From Schlesneria sp. DSM 10557 (GTDB taxonomy: Bacteria; Planctomycetota; Planctomycetia; Planctomycetales; Planctomycetaceae), in contig NZ_CP124747.1 in assembly GCF_041860085.1 (NCBI RefSeq), positions 3,472,001-3,536,000 on the forward strand: 64,000 bases of DNA, read 5' to 3'. This document shows, in pieces, positions 53,650-63,345 of this stretch. The notes under the pieces were generated by a model. It did not search any database. It was not told the DNA's origin and was given only the letters and a program-made list of their open reading frames with translations. Position 1 is the first letter of the stretch. Each line of letters starts with the position of its first letter. The position numbers and the translations under genes are program-made.

Positions 53650-54778
53650 AATTTATCTCGACAACAATGCGACGACACAGCCCTTGCCCGAGGTGGTCGA
53701 GACGGTCGCGCGGCACTTGCGCGAAACGTACGGCAACCCCAGCAGTCGACACAGCCTCGGCCGCAAGGCACGTCGTGTCCTGGAAGACAGCCGCGAACAG
53801 ATTGCTTCGATCCTGGGTGCACGCCCGGATGAACTGCTCTTCACCAGCGGAGGAACCGAAGCCAACAATCTGGCCGTGTTCGGACTGACGTCCCATGGAT
53901 CAGGAACGATTTTGATCTCGCCGGGCGAACATCCCTCCAATCTCGAAGCCTGTCGGCTGCGGGAACGTCAGGGCTGGCAGATCAGACCGCTTGCGGTCGA
54001 ACGCTCGGGGCTCTTCTCAACCGCGAGCCTGCAATCGACGATCGCGGATTCAACCCATGTCCGACTGGCTGCCGTCATCCTCGCTCATAACGAGACCGGA
54101 GTCATTCAGCAGGTGGAACCACTTCTCCAGGGGGCCGCGCAACAAGGCTTTGCGGTTCACCTGGATGGAGTTCAGGCGGTAGGCAAGCTGCCCGTCAACT
54201 TCCGCCAACTCGGCGCAACAACCCTCAGTTTCGGAGCGCACAAGTTTCACGGACCACGAGGAGTCGGGGGACTGCTGATTCGTGAGGGAGTCCGTCTGAC
54301 CCCCGGATTCGCGATGGGGGGCCTTCAGGAATCCGGACGTCGGGCGGGGACGGAACCTGTCGCGTTGATCGCGGGAATGGCGAAGGCACTGGAACTGTGG
54401 AATCAGGAATCCCAGGAACGAACAGCGTATGTCCGCAATCTGCGGGACACTCTGCAATCCCGCCTGCTGGAACTGGCCGCTCCCGCCGTCGTCAACGGGT
54501 TGGAGGCAGAACGGTTGCCCAACACGCTGAATATCTCGTTCCCCGGCGTTGACGGCGAAGCATTGCTCGTGGCACTCGACCTGGAGGGAATCGCGTGCTC
54601 GCTGGGGAGTGCCTGCGCCAGCGGTTCCATCGAACCGACGCCGGTCCTCGTGGCCATGGGATTGGAACCCGATCTCTACCGATCCGCGGTGCGACTGACA
54701 CTTAGCCGCCTCAACACGTTCGACGAAATCGAAGCGGCCGCGAATAAGATCGCGGAAGTGGTGAAGTACCTGCGCTGA
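53636..54778 (+). CDS. Cysteine desulfurase (NifS/IscS family)
   Basis: 380 residues. The N-terminal IYLDNNATTQP, GTEANN, HNETGV and LDGVQAVGK mark the PLP aminotransferase fold V. Lys203 in SFGAHKFHGPRG binds PLP, and the catalytic Cys is in CSLGSACASGS (about Cys326). The enzyme turns L-Cys into Ala and a persulfide for Fe-S clusters and thio-cofactors. No iscU, suf or tusA gene is adjacent. The start overlaps the LarA-like stop by 14 bp in another frame, so coupled translation is likely. A hairpin overlaps its stop at 54777. Confidence 0.94.
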   Translation: MNVSEIYLDNNATTQPLPEVVETVARHLRETYGNPSSRHSLGRKARRVLEDSREQIASILGARPDELLFTSGGTEANNLAVFGLTSHGSGTILISPGEHPSNLEACRLRERQGWQIRPLAVERSGLFSTASLQSTIADSTHVRLAAVILAHNETGVIQQVEPLLQGAAQQGFAVHLDGVQAVGKLPVNFRQLGATTLSFGAHKFHGPRGVGGLLIREGVRLTPGFAMGGLQESGRRAGTEPVALIAGMAKALELWNQESQERTAYVRNLRDTLQSRLLELAAPAVVNGLEAERLPNTLNISFPGVDGEALLVALDLEGIACSLGSACASGSIEPTPVLVAMGLEPDLYRSAVRLTLSRLNTFDEIEAAANKIAEVVKYLR

Positions 54779-54802
54779 CCGGCCAAAGCGAATCGGCCGG
54801 TC
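54777..54802. terminator. Hairpin at cysteine desulfurase stop codon
   Basis: Stem GACCGGCC (54777-54784) with GGCCGGTC (54795-54802), loop AAAGCGAATC, starting inside the stop codon. No T-run. It lies between convergent genes. Confidence 0.5.
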
Positions 54803-54921
54803 CTGATTCAGCGATCTGAAACAGAACCGGCCGCAAGATTGTCTGTGCCTGCCTCGGCGCACCCGGGAGGCCTGACGGAAGCCACGCGATGCACCTGACT
54901 GGTTGCAGGATCGCGATACCC

Positions 54922-55638
54922 TTATGTCGCGTGCGTCGGGATCTTCGCTTTGGCGGCCCAGCGATCAAACATCTGAACGTCACGTTGCAGGTACTCAAGT
55001 GTCTGGAACTCGGATGCCAGTTCGCTGACGACCAGCTTGCTGAAGCCATGGGCGTTCAGTCGCGAGATCACTTCAAACGCAAGTTCTTCATTGAAATGAA
55101 TCGGCTGGTGCTCGTCCTGCCCCGGCGTGTATCCGGGCATGTGAACATGCTGAAGCTTGCTGGCGAAGCGGTTCAGAAAACGATCCACGTGCTCCAGCAA
55201 GGTCGAAAAGGGGGCGTCGTGCAAGGTGAACTTCCACAAGTGCTCGACATCCAGCGTCAGCCCGGGACTGCGCTCGGCCCATTGATCGAACTGATTGAGA
55301 TCCAGCACGTGATTCTCAATCGCCAGGTCCAGATCGGGTGACAGATCGAGCAGCGCCTTGGCGTACCGGTCGAACATCGGCTGGTGGATGATGATCGCCG
55401 TCGCATTCAATCGCTGGTAGAGATTCACCGTCGCCTGCAGCGTCTCGGCTGAGAGGGGACCGCTGTTGGGGAAATGCAGTGCGTAGCGAAAGGGGTACTC
55501 GCGGGCCACCTGGGAGATCTCATCCGCTTGGGCGAGGACTGCGGAGTCGAGCCAGAATTCAGCCGCTTTGAACCCCGATGCGAGGGTCGTTTCAAAGGCC
55601 GATCGGATCGGGATAAACTTCGTCGCCAATGTCGGCAT
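54922..55638 (-). CDS. Sugar-phosphate isomerase/epimerase-type TIM-barrel protein
   Basis: 238 residues. The xylose-isomerase-like TIM barrel shows as YALHFPNSGPLS, AIIIHQPMF, LAIENHVLDLNQF, LTLDVEHLWKF, LQHVHMPGY and a late VVSELASEFQT. The Glu of AIENH, Asp/His of LDVEH, His of HVHMPGY and Glu of SELAS would be the metal ligands, as in sugar-phosphate epimerases and myo-inosose-type dehydratases. It is short and lacks signal peptides, so it is cytoplasmic. The substrate is not readable; no sugar-use gene is adjacent. Confidence 0.75.
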   Translation of the reverse strand: MPTLATKFIPIRSAFETTLASGFKAAEFWLDSAVLAQADEISQVAREYPFRYALHFPNSGPLSAETLQATVNLYQRLNATAIIIHQPMFDRYAKALLDLSPDLDLAIENHVLDLNQFDQWAERSPGLTLDVEHLWKFTLHDAPFSTLLEHVDRFLNRFASKLQHVHMPGYTPGQDEHQPIHFNEELAFEVISRLNAHGFSKLVVSELASEFQTLEYLQRDVQMFDRWAAKAKIPTHAT

Positions 55639-55992
55639 TGGGATTCCAGATAATGGAGGAATAATAGGGGGAATATCGTGCGGCAGGGTGACAAAGCAAG
55701 GTAAACAGACTGGCCCATGATGACCGTCATGAAGAGTCTACTTTAACATAATGAGGCCATCAGGCAGAAGGAGCAGGACCGAAGTCTGCCCCCCTGTCTT
55801 GTGCCGGGAACCCGAACCTCCACCTTCGTACAGCAGCGGGTGAGATTCGGAAAACCGAGCCCCCATCCGGCCAAATTTTCTTCCGCAATTCGACTAGCGT
55901 CCAACTTTGACATCGGCTATTTTGCGACCCCGCGCATGCATTCTGTAGGGGAAGTGTGCGGCCCCAGCAATCAGTAGGACAAGGAGGTCCGC
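55639..55992. other. Intergenic region before rimI-like gene
   Basis: About 350 bp between divergent genes. TTGACA at 55907-55912 is not followed by a clear -10. A strong Shine-Dalgarno AAGGAGG stands just before 55993. No small gene was convincing. Confidence 0.5.
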
Positions 55993-56556
55993 ATGAGCTC
56001 AGGGAATACGTCGAAAACAGATTCGCGTCGGCCGCAATGCGACGTTCAGATTCGTTGGATGATCCGTCGGGACATGCCCGAAGTTCTGGATATTGAACGA
56101 CTGAGCTTTGAATTTGCCTGGAGCGAAGAAGATTTCCTGTGTTGTCTTCGCCAACGCAACTGCATCGGGATGGTTGCCGAACGGCAGGAACGCATCGTTG
56201 GCTTTATGATCTATGAACTGCTGAAGTCGCAGCTTCACGTCCTCAATTTTGCCGTCGCCCCCTGGGCTCGCCGACAAGGAGTCGGGACGCAGATGGTCGC
56301 GAAGCTGGTGACGAAGCTGTCGCAGCAACGTCGGCAGGAAATCACGCTGGAAGTGCGTGAAACAAACCTCCCTGCTCAGTTGTTTTTCAAGAGACAGGGA
56401 CTGTCGGCAAACTCAGTGCTTCGTGGTCACTACGAAGACACCGATGAGGATGCCTACGTGATGAACTATCAATTGTACCCCTGCGAAGACCAGATCATTC
56501 CCTTCACGCTGCGGAAACAGGCCTTCGGGTTTGACTCCGACGCGGAAGCAGCCTGA
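55993..56556 (+). CDS. rimI: Ribosomal-protein N-acetyltransferase (RimI-like GNAT)
   Basis: 187 residues with an almost perfect AAGGAGG ribosome site. The GNAT fold is clear: IRWMIRRDMPEVLDIERLSFEFAWSEEDF, GFMIYELL, LNFAVAPWARRQGVGTQMVAKL with the acetyl-CoA loop RRQGVG, and LEVRETNLPAQLFFKRQGL. RimI acetylates the N-terminal Ala of ribosomal protein S18. The tail (from about 150) is longer than in E. coli and has no recognised motif, so a different GNAT role remains possible. A hairpin follows at 56567. Confidence 0.8.
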   Translation: MSSGNTSKTDSRRPQCDVQIRWMIRRDMPEVLDIERLSFEFAWSEEDFLCCLRQRNCIGMVAERQERIVGFMIYELLKSQLHVLNFAVAPWARRQGVGTQMVAKLVTKLSQQRRQEITLEVRETNLPAQLFFKRQGLSANSVLRGHYEDTDEDAYVMNYQLYPCEDQIIPFTLRKQAFGFDSDAEAA

Positions 56557-56566
56557 TCACGCGAGA

Positions 56567-56590
56567 AGGGGATGACCACTGTCATCCCCT
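56567..56590. terminator. Hairpin after rimI-like gene
   Basis: Stem AGGGGATGAC (56567-56576) with GTCATCCCCT (56581-56590), loop CACT. No T-run. It starts 11 bp after the stop codon and separates it from the convergent argC. Confidence 0.55.
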
Positions 56591-56721
56591 CTCTCCGCAA
56601 TCGCCTCAACGCCCCTTCGATCCGCCACGGAAGTGCGGACGAAATTCGGGGCGTTGTGTCGTTTCTACGCCCTCAACTCTACGCCTGCACCTTCGCCGGC
56701 CAGACCCCACGCCGACCAGTG

Positions 56722-57744
56722 CTACCGTCCGCAGGGGAGCAGGCCCATCGTCTCAGGGAACCCGGCCATCAGGTTGAAGTTCTGAATCGCAACCCCCGAG
56801 GCCCCCTTGATGAGGTTGTCGAGACAGGCAACGATGATGACTCGCCCCTTTGTGACGCGGACGGTGATGTCACAGAAATTCGTGTACGCGCTATCTTTCG
56901 TGGCAGGAAGATGGTCGACGACACGGATGAAGGGCTTGCCCGCATAGAACTTGCGGTACTCGTTCAACAATTCTTCCTGCGTGACGGGTCGCGTCGGTGT
57001 CGCGTAGATCGTCGCCAGGATCCCTCGATCCATCGGTACCAGGTGGGGAGTAAACAGTACCTCGACACTCTTGCCCGAAGCGTCCGACAGAACCTGCTCG
57101 ATTTCTGGCATGTGCCGATGAGTCCCCACGGCGTAAGCCGAGAAGCTCTCATTGCACTCGGCAAACAGGGTATTCAGCTTGGGCGTCCGCCCAGCCCCAC
57201 TGACGCCGCTTTTGGCATCGATAATGATGCCGGTCGGCTCGACGAATCCGCCGCAGATGGCCGGAGCCAGCCCGAGAATCGACGTACTCGTGTAACAGCC
57301 CGGATTGGCGACCAGAACGGCCGACTTGATCCGGTCTGCAAACAGTTCGGGCAGTCCATAGGGAGTCGTCCCCAGTCGCGTCGGGTCGGTATGTACGTGG
57401 CCATACCACTTTGCATAGACCGCCGGGTCGGTCAGCCGATAATCGGCACTCAGGTCGATCACCCGACACCCCGCCGCGACGTACTCGGGCACCACCGCCA
57501 TGCTGGCAACGTGAGGCAGTGCACAGAACACGTACTTGGCCCGCTCGGCCACTTCCGCAGGCTTCAGGTCTTCGCAGCAGATATCCACTCGCCCGGTAAG
57601 ACTGGGGTGCACCGTGGAGACATGGGGCGAGCCTTCTTGACGGGAGGTCAACGCCGTCAACTTCACTTCGGGGTGATTGACCAAAATCTTAATCAGTTCG
57701 AGGGCGGTGTAGCCGGTCGCCCCGAGGATGCCGACATTGATCAT
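56722..57744 (-). CDS. argC: N-acetyl-gamma-glutamyl-phosphate reductase
   Basis: 340 residues. The NADP-binding start [30 protein letters not shown], the catalytic ANPGCYT (Cys150), GVSGAGRTP and [11 protein letters not shown] are classic ArgC. The enzyme reduces N-acetylglutamyl phosphate in arginine synthesis in the cytoplasm. The start at 57744 has AAGGA upstream. No other arg gene is adjacent, and it is convergent with the GNAT gene. Confidence 0.95.
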   Translation of the reverse strand: MINVGILGATGYTALELIKILVNHPEVKLTALTSRQEGSPHVSTVHPSLTGRVDICCEDLKPAEVAERAKYVFCALPHVASMAVVPEYVAAGCRVIDLSADYRLTDPAVYAKWYGHVHTDPTRLGTTPYGLPELFADRIKSAVLVANPGCYTSTSILGLAPAICGGFVEPTGIIIDAKSGVSGAGRTPKLNTLFAECNESFSAYAVGTHRHMPEIEQVLSDASGKSVEVLFTPHLVPMDRGILATIYATPTRPVTQEELLNEYRKFYAGKPFIRVVDHLPATKDSAYTNFCDITVRVTKGRVIIVACLDNLIKGASGVAIQNFNLMAGFPETMGLLPCGR

Positions 57745-57872
57745 CTGAGAACAGTCCTTTTTGGAAATGAATACTGCGAGCGGTCGAGAGGGCTGATTCT
57801 GGCGGACACTCTGCCGTGAGGCAAGGTTCGATCCCGGCCACTACGATTCGACCCACCCCCTCACAGCGGTTC

Positions 57873-60080
57873 TCATTCCTTTTCGACCGTAATAAACAGC
57901 GGAGGACTCGAATACGTCGCTTTCATCACGAAGTTCAGCGAGAAGTTGGCCATGATGGCCGTCACCTGCCGCTCCACCGGCGGGGCCGTTTTCTCTGCCT
58001 TGAGCGTGATGAACCCGTCACAGTCGGCTCCCGTCAGCAACAGCTTGCTCTGGCTGTCGTCCATCACCACCCCTTCCGGCAAACTGTTGGCGTAAACCTG
58101 TTCGAGATGCCGGTTCATGAAATCGAGAGTCACATTGGCATTAACGTCCTTGGCTCTGACCAGGGTGACCGCAATTTTCCTGGATGCACCCGGCTTCAGA
58201 CGAATTTCCGTCTCGCTCAGATTTACCGCCAGCAGATCGGAACTGGCTCCGACCGCAACCGTATGATTTGTAACGGGATAGTGACCACGGCCACCCCCCG
58301 GAGAGTAGTACTCCTGATACGGGACCGCCACCGCAGTCAGTTCCAGTGCAGCAGGAGATGCCTCGGGTGCGCCCGCGGGGGCCGCAGACGGCGCGGGGAG
58401 AGGATGCGTCGCGGTCCCCCAGATGCGAACATCGCTCGCTGCGAGTTTCAGCTCTGCAGGAGCGTAAAGAACGATGCATCCATCGAGTCCCTTCCCCGCC
58501 AGGATCCGTCCGCAGGTAGCGACGACTCCTTCGGGAAGCCCCTCGATATGCAGTTGAATTTCTCCCGTGAATCCGTGCTTACGAACGGCCCTGACGAAGA
58601 TCGCTCCGTACGTCCCGGGGGTCAACTGCGTCTTGTCCGTATCGATTTCCAGTTCAAAGCTGGGGAGTGTCCGGGTGATCTGCAGGGCGTATTCGTACCC
58701 CGCCCCCCCTCGCAGCAGACCGTCGCGAATCTCCACGAAGTACTTCCCTGTGGCGGGTGCTTCCCACCCTTCCAGCCGCGTGTCGGCGAAGACGAGTCTG
58801 CCGAATCGACCATCATCGTCTTCCCGCAGCGGTTGCCCCTGCTCGTTCAGGATTCTGATGAATGAATCGAGATTCGACATCTGGCGACGGGAGATCACTT
58901 CGAACGAAAACCGTTCTCCCTGCGTGGCCGTGAAGGCGTAACAGTCCAGGTCGGAAGTCGCTTCGATCCGTCCCGCGATGACTTGGGGAACTTCCACAGG
59001 AACCGCGGTCGCCGGTGAATCATTGTCCCCTGCCGGTTCCACCAGAATGGGCAAATCGGTCACGACAAATCCCACCGGGTTGGAAACCTGATTCGGCAAC
59101 TGAACAGGGAGTGAAGCAATCCCCACTGCCGTCGTTGACGGAACTTCGACCCGGCCACGGAAATCATCCGGAAGATTCACGCCGCTTAACTCCACATCGG
59201 TCGCGACCCCGGCCTTCACCGCGTTCGGAAATGCGCCTCCTACATGGGCTCGTGAACTGGCTTCGATACAGTACGACCAATCTTCATTCCCCTGATAACG
59301 AACATCGCGGATTTCCAGCAGATATTCGCCCGACTGCGAGAACCGGTGCGTCAGAAACGGATCGGCAAAAAAGCCGTTATCCGACATGGCCAGGACCGCT
59401 CCCGTGGAATCCCGCAGGAACAGGATGGGGTCGGCGTGGACCTGTAAATCGTGGATCTTGTCCTGGAGCCGTTGGCAACGGACCTGAAAGTGGATGGTCT
59501 GCCCCGCCTCGGCCGAGAACTTCCAGAAGTCGGCATCCTCGGCTTTTTCAATCAGTCCGCATAGCGTCGCAGGCAATTTCACTGACTGGGCTTTATCAGC
59601 GGTGTTGTTGTCGGGGACTTCCGCGACAACCGGATCTGCGACGACGACCAGTTGCCCCACAGTACTGGCCCCGTTGGGCGTAGCGAGACGGAACTCGCGC
59701 ACTCCCGGTAGTGCGTCGGCTGCGACAGTGAAGCGGACCTTCAGGCGATTGACCTCTTTCTGCTTCTCACCGGGATTCAGTGGCGGCAGTTCGGGAGCCA
59801 CGATCTCTGCGGTGACGCCCGTCCCTCCGACGGTGCACTGGAACGCCCCCAGCATGGTATAGCGGGCGTGAACCTCGCATTCCGTCGTTGTCCCCACCTG
59901 CACACCCACGGGATGAAGACTCATCACCATCGGATAGCCGGTCTGAGCCACGACGACCGCCCCGGTGCTGAGGCAGAAACCCAGAGCCAGCGTAAAATGG
60001 GTCACCCCCTGCCACAGGAATCCGCGTAACCGGGAACTGACCCGAACAGGATTGAAACTGGCGCTGAACCGAAGTCGCAT
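57873..60080 (-). CDS. Large secreted PPC-domain protein
   Basis: 735 residues from ATG at 60080, where AAGGG stands six bases upstream; ATG at 60101 is an alternative. A long basic n-region and the hydrophobic FTLALGFCLSTGAVVVAQ form the signal peptide. The body has beta-sandwich modules, including pre-peptidase C-terminal (PPC) type segments: EDADFWKFSAEAGQTIHFQV and LDCYAFTATQGERFSFEVIS with YFVEIRDG. No peptidase motif is visible. A large planctomycete exported family of unknown role. It is 150 bp before the divergent recQ start, with argC behind it. Confidence 0.8.
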   Translation of the reverse strand: MRLRFSASFNPVRVSSRLRGFLWQGVTHFTLALGFCLSTGAVVVAQTGYPMVMSLHPVGVQVGTTTECEVHARYTMLGAFQCTVGGTGVTAEIVAPELPPLNPGEKQKEVNRLKVRFTVAADALPGVREFRLATPNGASTVGQLVVVADPVVAEVPDNNTADKAQSVKLPATLCGLIEKAEDADFWKFSAEAGQTIHFQVRCQRLQDKIHDLQVHADPILFLRDSTGAVLAMSDNGFFADPFLTHRFSQSGEYLLEIRDVRYQGNEDWSYCIEASSRAHVGGAFPNAVKAGVATDVELSGVNLPDDFRGRVEVPSTTAVGIASLPVQLPNQVSNPVGFVVTDLPILVEPAGDNDSPATAVPVEVPQVIAGRIEATSDLDCYAFTATQGERFSFEVISRRQMSNLDSFIRILNEQGQPLREDDDGRFGRLVFADTRLEGWEAPATGKYFVEIRDGLLRGGAGYEYALQITRTLPSFELEIDTDKTQLTPGTYGAIFVRAVRKHGFTGEIQLHIEGLPEGVVATCGRILAGKGLDGCIVLYAPAELKLAASDVRIWGTATHPLPAPSAAPAGAPEASPAALELTAVAVPYQEYYSPGGGRGHYPVTNHTVAVGASSDLLAVNLSETEIRLKPGASRKIAVTLVRAKDVNANVTLDFMNRHLEQVYANSLPEGVVMDDSQSKLLLTGADCDGFITLKAEKTAPPVERQVTAIMANFSLNFVMKATYSSPPLFITVEKE

Positions 60081-60230
60081 GTTGACCCTTTGCGCTGACA
60101 TCGACAAACTTTGACGCGTGTGCAGGATATCAATTTTGGGTTACGAAAAACCAGACGACAACAGTGCCGGGGCAATCACCGCCCCTTTCACAGGCTTGAG
60201 TTTTCGCAGCGAATCCGTCAAATCTCGGTC

Positions 60231-61676
60231 ATGAAGCCTCTCGACGTCTTGCAGCAGTATTTCGGTTATGACTCGTTCCGCCCCTTGCAGGAAATGGTGA
60301 TTCACCACGTCCTGAGCCACCAGCATGCCCTGGTGATGATGCCGACCGGGGGTGGCAAATCATTGTGCTATCAGATTCCCGCGCTGATTCCGCCTTCCCC
60401 CGAAACGAGTGGTCCGACACGGACACCCCTGACACTCGTCCTGTCACCGCTGATTGCGTTGATGAAGGACCAGGTCGATTCACTGCGGAACCGTGGAATC
60501 TCCGCCACCTATATCAACTCGTCGCTCAATCGGCAGGAACGCGAACGGCGCTACAAGGGGGTCGCAAAAGGAGATTACCAACTGCTGTACGTCACGCCCG
60601 AGCGATTTCGAAAAGAGGAGTTCCTGCAGGCGCTCCAGCAACGCCGGGTCCATTTGCTGGCCGTGGATGAAGCCCATTGCATCAGTGAATGGGGACACGA
60701 TTTCCGTCCCGACTACACCCGGTTGGCCGAGTTCCGCGAGCGACTCGGGAATCCGACGACGATCGCCCTGACGGCAACCGCAACTCCGGAAGTGCAGCAG
60801 GATATCGTCCGGCAACTCGGCCTTTCGCCCGACGAAATCAAAACCTTCGACGCCGGAATTGAGCGTCCTAACCTGACCCTCGCGGTGAACGAGGTTTGGG
60901 GCGAAGACGAAAAAATCGACCGGATCCTGCACATTCGGCAGCAACATTCTCATACCCCCGGCAGCGGGATCATCTATTTCACCCTGATCCGGTCACTGGA
61001 ACGCTTCAGTGAACGCCTGCAATCGCTCAAGGTCCCGCACGTCTGCTACCACGGCGATCTGGAACGGAACTACCGTCGCAAGATTCAGAACGAGTTCATG
61101 GAGGGGCGTTGTCCCCTGGTTCTCGCCACACCCGCCTTCGGCATGGGGATCGACAAAAACGATATTCGGTTTGTCATTCACGCCGAGGTTCCCGGCTCGA
61201 TGGAGGCCTGGTATCAGGAAATTGGACGGGCTGGACGTGACGGTCTGCCGGCAGACTGCGTCCTGCTTTACGAAGAATCCGATCTGCTGACACAGATGGA
61301 GTTTCTTCGATGGAGCAATCCGGACGCCGAGTTCTATCAGCGAGTGTACGATCTGCTGGTCCACAACGAAGAACAAATCTCGGCGTTTGGTCTGGAATGG
61401 ATGCGGGAAAAGCTGCATGCCCGCCAGAAACATGACCACCGGTTGGAAACAGTCCTCGGCATGCTCGAACGGTATGGCGTCATCGAAGGGACCTGGGATC
61501 CGATGCAGATCACCGTTCTCGGTCCGCTGGCTCCCGAGTTACGCGATGAACAGCGGCTGGCAGACAAACTCCGTCGTGACCAGCAGAAGCTGCTCGCGCT
61601 GGTCCAGTTCATCCGTAGCGAGGGGGATCGGAAGTCGTACCTCAACGACTACTTCGGGATCACCCCTCACGACTGA
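60231..61676 (+). CDS. RecQ-type ATP-dependent DNA helicase, lacking the zinc-binding cysteines
   Basis: 481 residues from ATG at 60231. RecQ helicase motifs are intact: FGYDSFRPLQEMVIHHVL, Walker A TGGGKS (39-44), SPLIALMKDQV, DEAHCISEWGHDFRP (146-160), TATATPEVQQDIV, CYHGDLE, ATPAFGMGIDKNDIRFVIH and QEIGRAGRDGLPADC. RecQ normally continues into a zinc domain (C-R-R...CGNCDxC), RQC and HRDC. Here a helical region of about 95 residues leads to the ending DRKSYLNDYFGITPHD, which aligns with the start of the zinc domain but has no Cys, and then stops. Role in recombination and repair is inferred from the family. Confidence 0.88.
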   Translation: MKPLDVLQQYFGYDSFRPLQEMVIHHVLSHQHALVMMPTGGGKSLCYQIPALIPPSPETSGPTRTPLTLVLSPLIALMKDQVDSLRNRGISATYINSSLNRQERERRYKGVAKGDYQLLYVTPERFRKEEFLQALQQRRVHLLAVDEAHCISEWGHDFRPDYTRLAEFRERLGNPTTIALTATATPEVQQDIVRQLGLSPDEIKTFDAGIERPNLTLAVNEVWGEDEKIDRILHIRQQHSHTPGSGIIYFTLIRSLERFSERLQSLKVPHVCYHGDLERNYRRKIQNEFMEGRCPLVLATPAFGMGIDKNDIRFVIHAEVPGSMEAWYQEIGRAGRDGLPADCVLLYEESDLLTQMEFLRWSNPDAEFYQRVYDLLVHNEEQISAFGLEWMREKLHARQKHDHRLETVLGMLERYGVIEGTWDPMQITVLGPLAPELRDEQRLADKLRRDQQKLLALVQFIRSEGDRKSYLNDYFGITPHD

Positions 61677-61764
61677 CAGCAGCCGGGTGCAGGCAGCGCA
61701 GATCAAGCGTTCGTGCTTCACGCCGAGTTCCTGCTTCACGACTGGACCGCTGCACCAGGACCAT

Positions 61765-63015
61765 TCAGCGGGCAGGAATCGACACCGCGTCGACGAATCG
61801 ACCTGGATTGAGAAGCCCGTGCGGATCAAGCTGCTGCTTCAATCGCTGCATCAACCCCCAGCTCGGCTCGGGATCCCCGCACATCGGCATCCGATTTTTC
61901 CATTCCGGATCGCAGTGCAGGACAACCAGGTTCCCTCGGCCCGAACGGGCGAGCTGTCGCAGTTCGTTCAGAATGGTCATCGTCTTTTCAATCGATACGG
62001 CTTCATCGGGAAGCTGACCGACCACGATTCCATTGCCGGCATGAACCTGAATAGCGACCCCCAGCTGGGTGGCCCGGCTGGCAAATTCCATCGCTTTCGA
62101 CGGGAGCAGATTCGCCTGGAAGGTGAGTGGATCATCAGCGCACGTCGGGAATTCCGTCAGTGCTTCCCACAGTCGCGCCGCGTCCGGTTCGTGAATCCGC
62201 TCTTCCGACTGGACATCCCCTTCGGCCAGTTCGCGATGAAGGGTCTCAAGCTGCCATTCGACTTCTTTCTTTGACCCTTCAACGCCCAGACACAGAGTGA
62301 CGGGAGCATGCTGGGCAGAAGTACGAGCAGCTGTACTGATCAGCCGTGTGGCGGGAGGATTCAGCACATCGACGGCGACCGGACGGGCGTCCGATTTCAG
62401 CAGTCGCTGAAGAGCCAGCTCTACCCGCTCAAATGACTTGAAGCCGAAACAGGCCAAGGCGGTCGTCTCGGGCATGGGACGCAGTTTCAGCGTCACCTGG
62501 GTCACAATCCCTAACGTGCCGCGCGAACCGACCAGCAACTTGCAGATGTCGTAGCCCGCCACGTTTTTGACAACCCGTCCGCCCGCTTTGAAAAGCTGGC
62601 CCGCAGCGTCCACGGCCGAAATACCGATGACATAGTCGCGAAACGTCCCATGTCCAAACCGGCGCGAGCCACTGGTATTCGTCGCGATCGCACCACCGAG
62701 CGTGGCCCGGGTCGGCTGAGCGATATCGATCGGAAGCCGCTGTCGTTCGGCCGCCAGCCGCGACTGGAGCTCATCAATCCGCATTCCGGCTTCAACCGTG
62801 ATCGTCATATCACGGGCCGGGTAGTCGATCACGCGGGTCAGTTCGGCGAGCGAGACATTCAGATCCGCTGTCGCCGCCGCTCCGTAGTGCAGTGCCGTCC
62901 GCCCCCCCACGGGACAGATTGTTTTTCGAGGTCCCGCCACGTTTTCGGCCATGAATCGAGCGAGTTCCGCCTGTGTCGCAGGCACGAATTCTGCCGGAGT
63001 GGATGTCGTTGTCAT
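61765..63015 (-). CDS. FAD-binding oxidase of the GlcE (glycolate oxidase subunit) type
   Basis: 416 residues. The FAD_binding_4 domain shows as KTICPVGGRTALHYGA, ITVEAGMRIDELQSRLA, QPTRATLGGAIATNTSG, FGHGTFRDYVIGISAVDAAG, and KAGGRVVKNVAGYDICKLLVGSRGTLGIVTQVTLKLRP. The C-terminal part with DPEPSWGLMQRLKQQLDPHGLLNPGRF matches GlcE. GlcE works with GlcD and GlcF to oxidise glycolate; those genes are not adjacent. It is convergent with recQ and divergent from the GGQ gene. Function outside the complex is uncertain. Confidence 0.85.
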   Translation of the reverse strand: MTTTSTPAEFVPATQAELARFMAENVAGPRKTICPVGGRTALHYGAAATADLNVSLAELTRVIDYPARDMTITVEAGMRIDELQSRLAAERQRLPIDIAQPTRATLGGAIATNTSGSRRFGHGTFRDYVIGISAVDAAGQLFKAGGRVVKNVAGYDICKLLVGSRGTLGIVTQVTLKLRPMPETTALACFGFKSFERVELALQRLLKSDARPVAVDVLNPPATRLISTAARTSAQHAPVTLCLGVEGSKKEVEWQLETLHRELAEGDVQSEERIHEPDAARLWEALTEFPTCADDPLTFQANLLPSKAMEFASRATQLGVAIQVHAGNGIVVGQLPDEAVSIEKTMTILNELRQLARSGRGNLVVLHCDPEWKNRMPMCGDPEPSWGLMQRLKQQLDPHGLLNPGRFVDAVSIPAR

Positions 63016-63345
63016 ATCCAGAAAAGCTCGAATAATAAAAGGAATAACAGCCGGAATGGGAACTGCTCAACTCGCAGGACCAGTCAGCCACCCCCCTGCA
63101 TCAACGATGAAAGTCGCCATCACACGGGTCATTGTCACATTCAAGGGTGTCGGAGTTGAAGGGGAGCATAAAGTCGTACGTCCCGAAAGAAAAGGCGGCT
63201 GTGCGCCGGTTCGCCGGGCCGCTCGACTCCCCTGTGAGATTTGCACGGAATTTCGTTGCCGTACCTCCCCCACTGACCAGATTGAAACCAGAGAGATTTT
63301 CGATTTGATTGAAACGAGATCGAACACTCCTGAAGAAGGCTGAGA

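Noticed and set aside
55907-55912. TTGACA hexamer before the rimI-like gene as a promoter
   Set aside because: No acceptable -10 hexamer lies 16-18 bases downstream.
56572-57819. 415-codon plus-strand reading frame opposite argC
   Set aside because: Antisense shadow of argC; composition is Arg/Gln/His-rich with no recognisable domain.
57816-58865. 349-codon plus-strand reading frame opposite the PPC-protein gene
   Set aside because: Antisense shadow; no ribosome site or domain.
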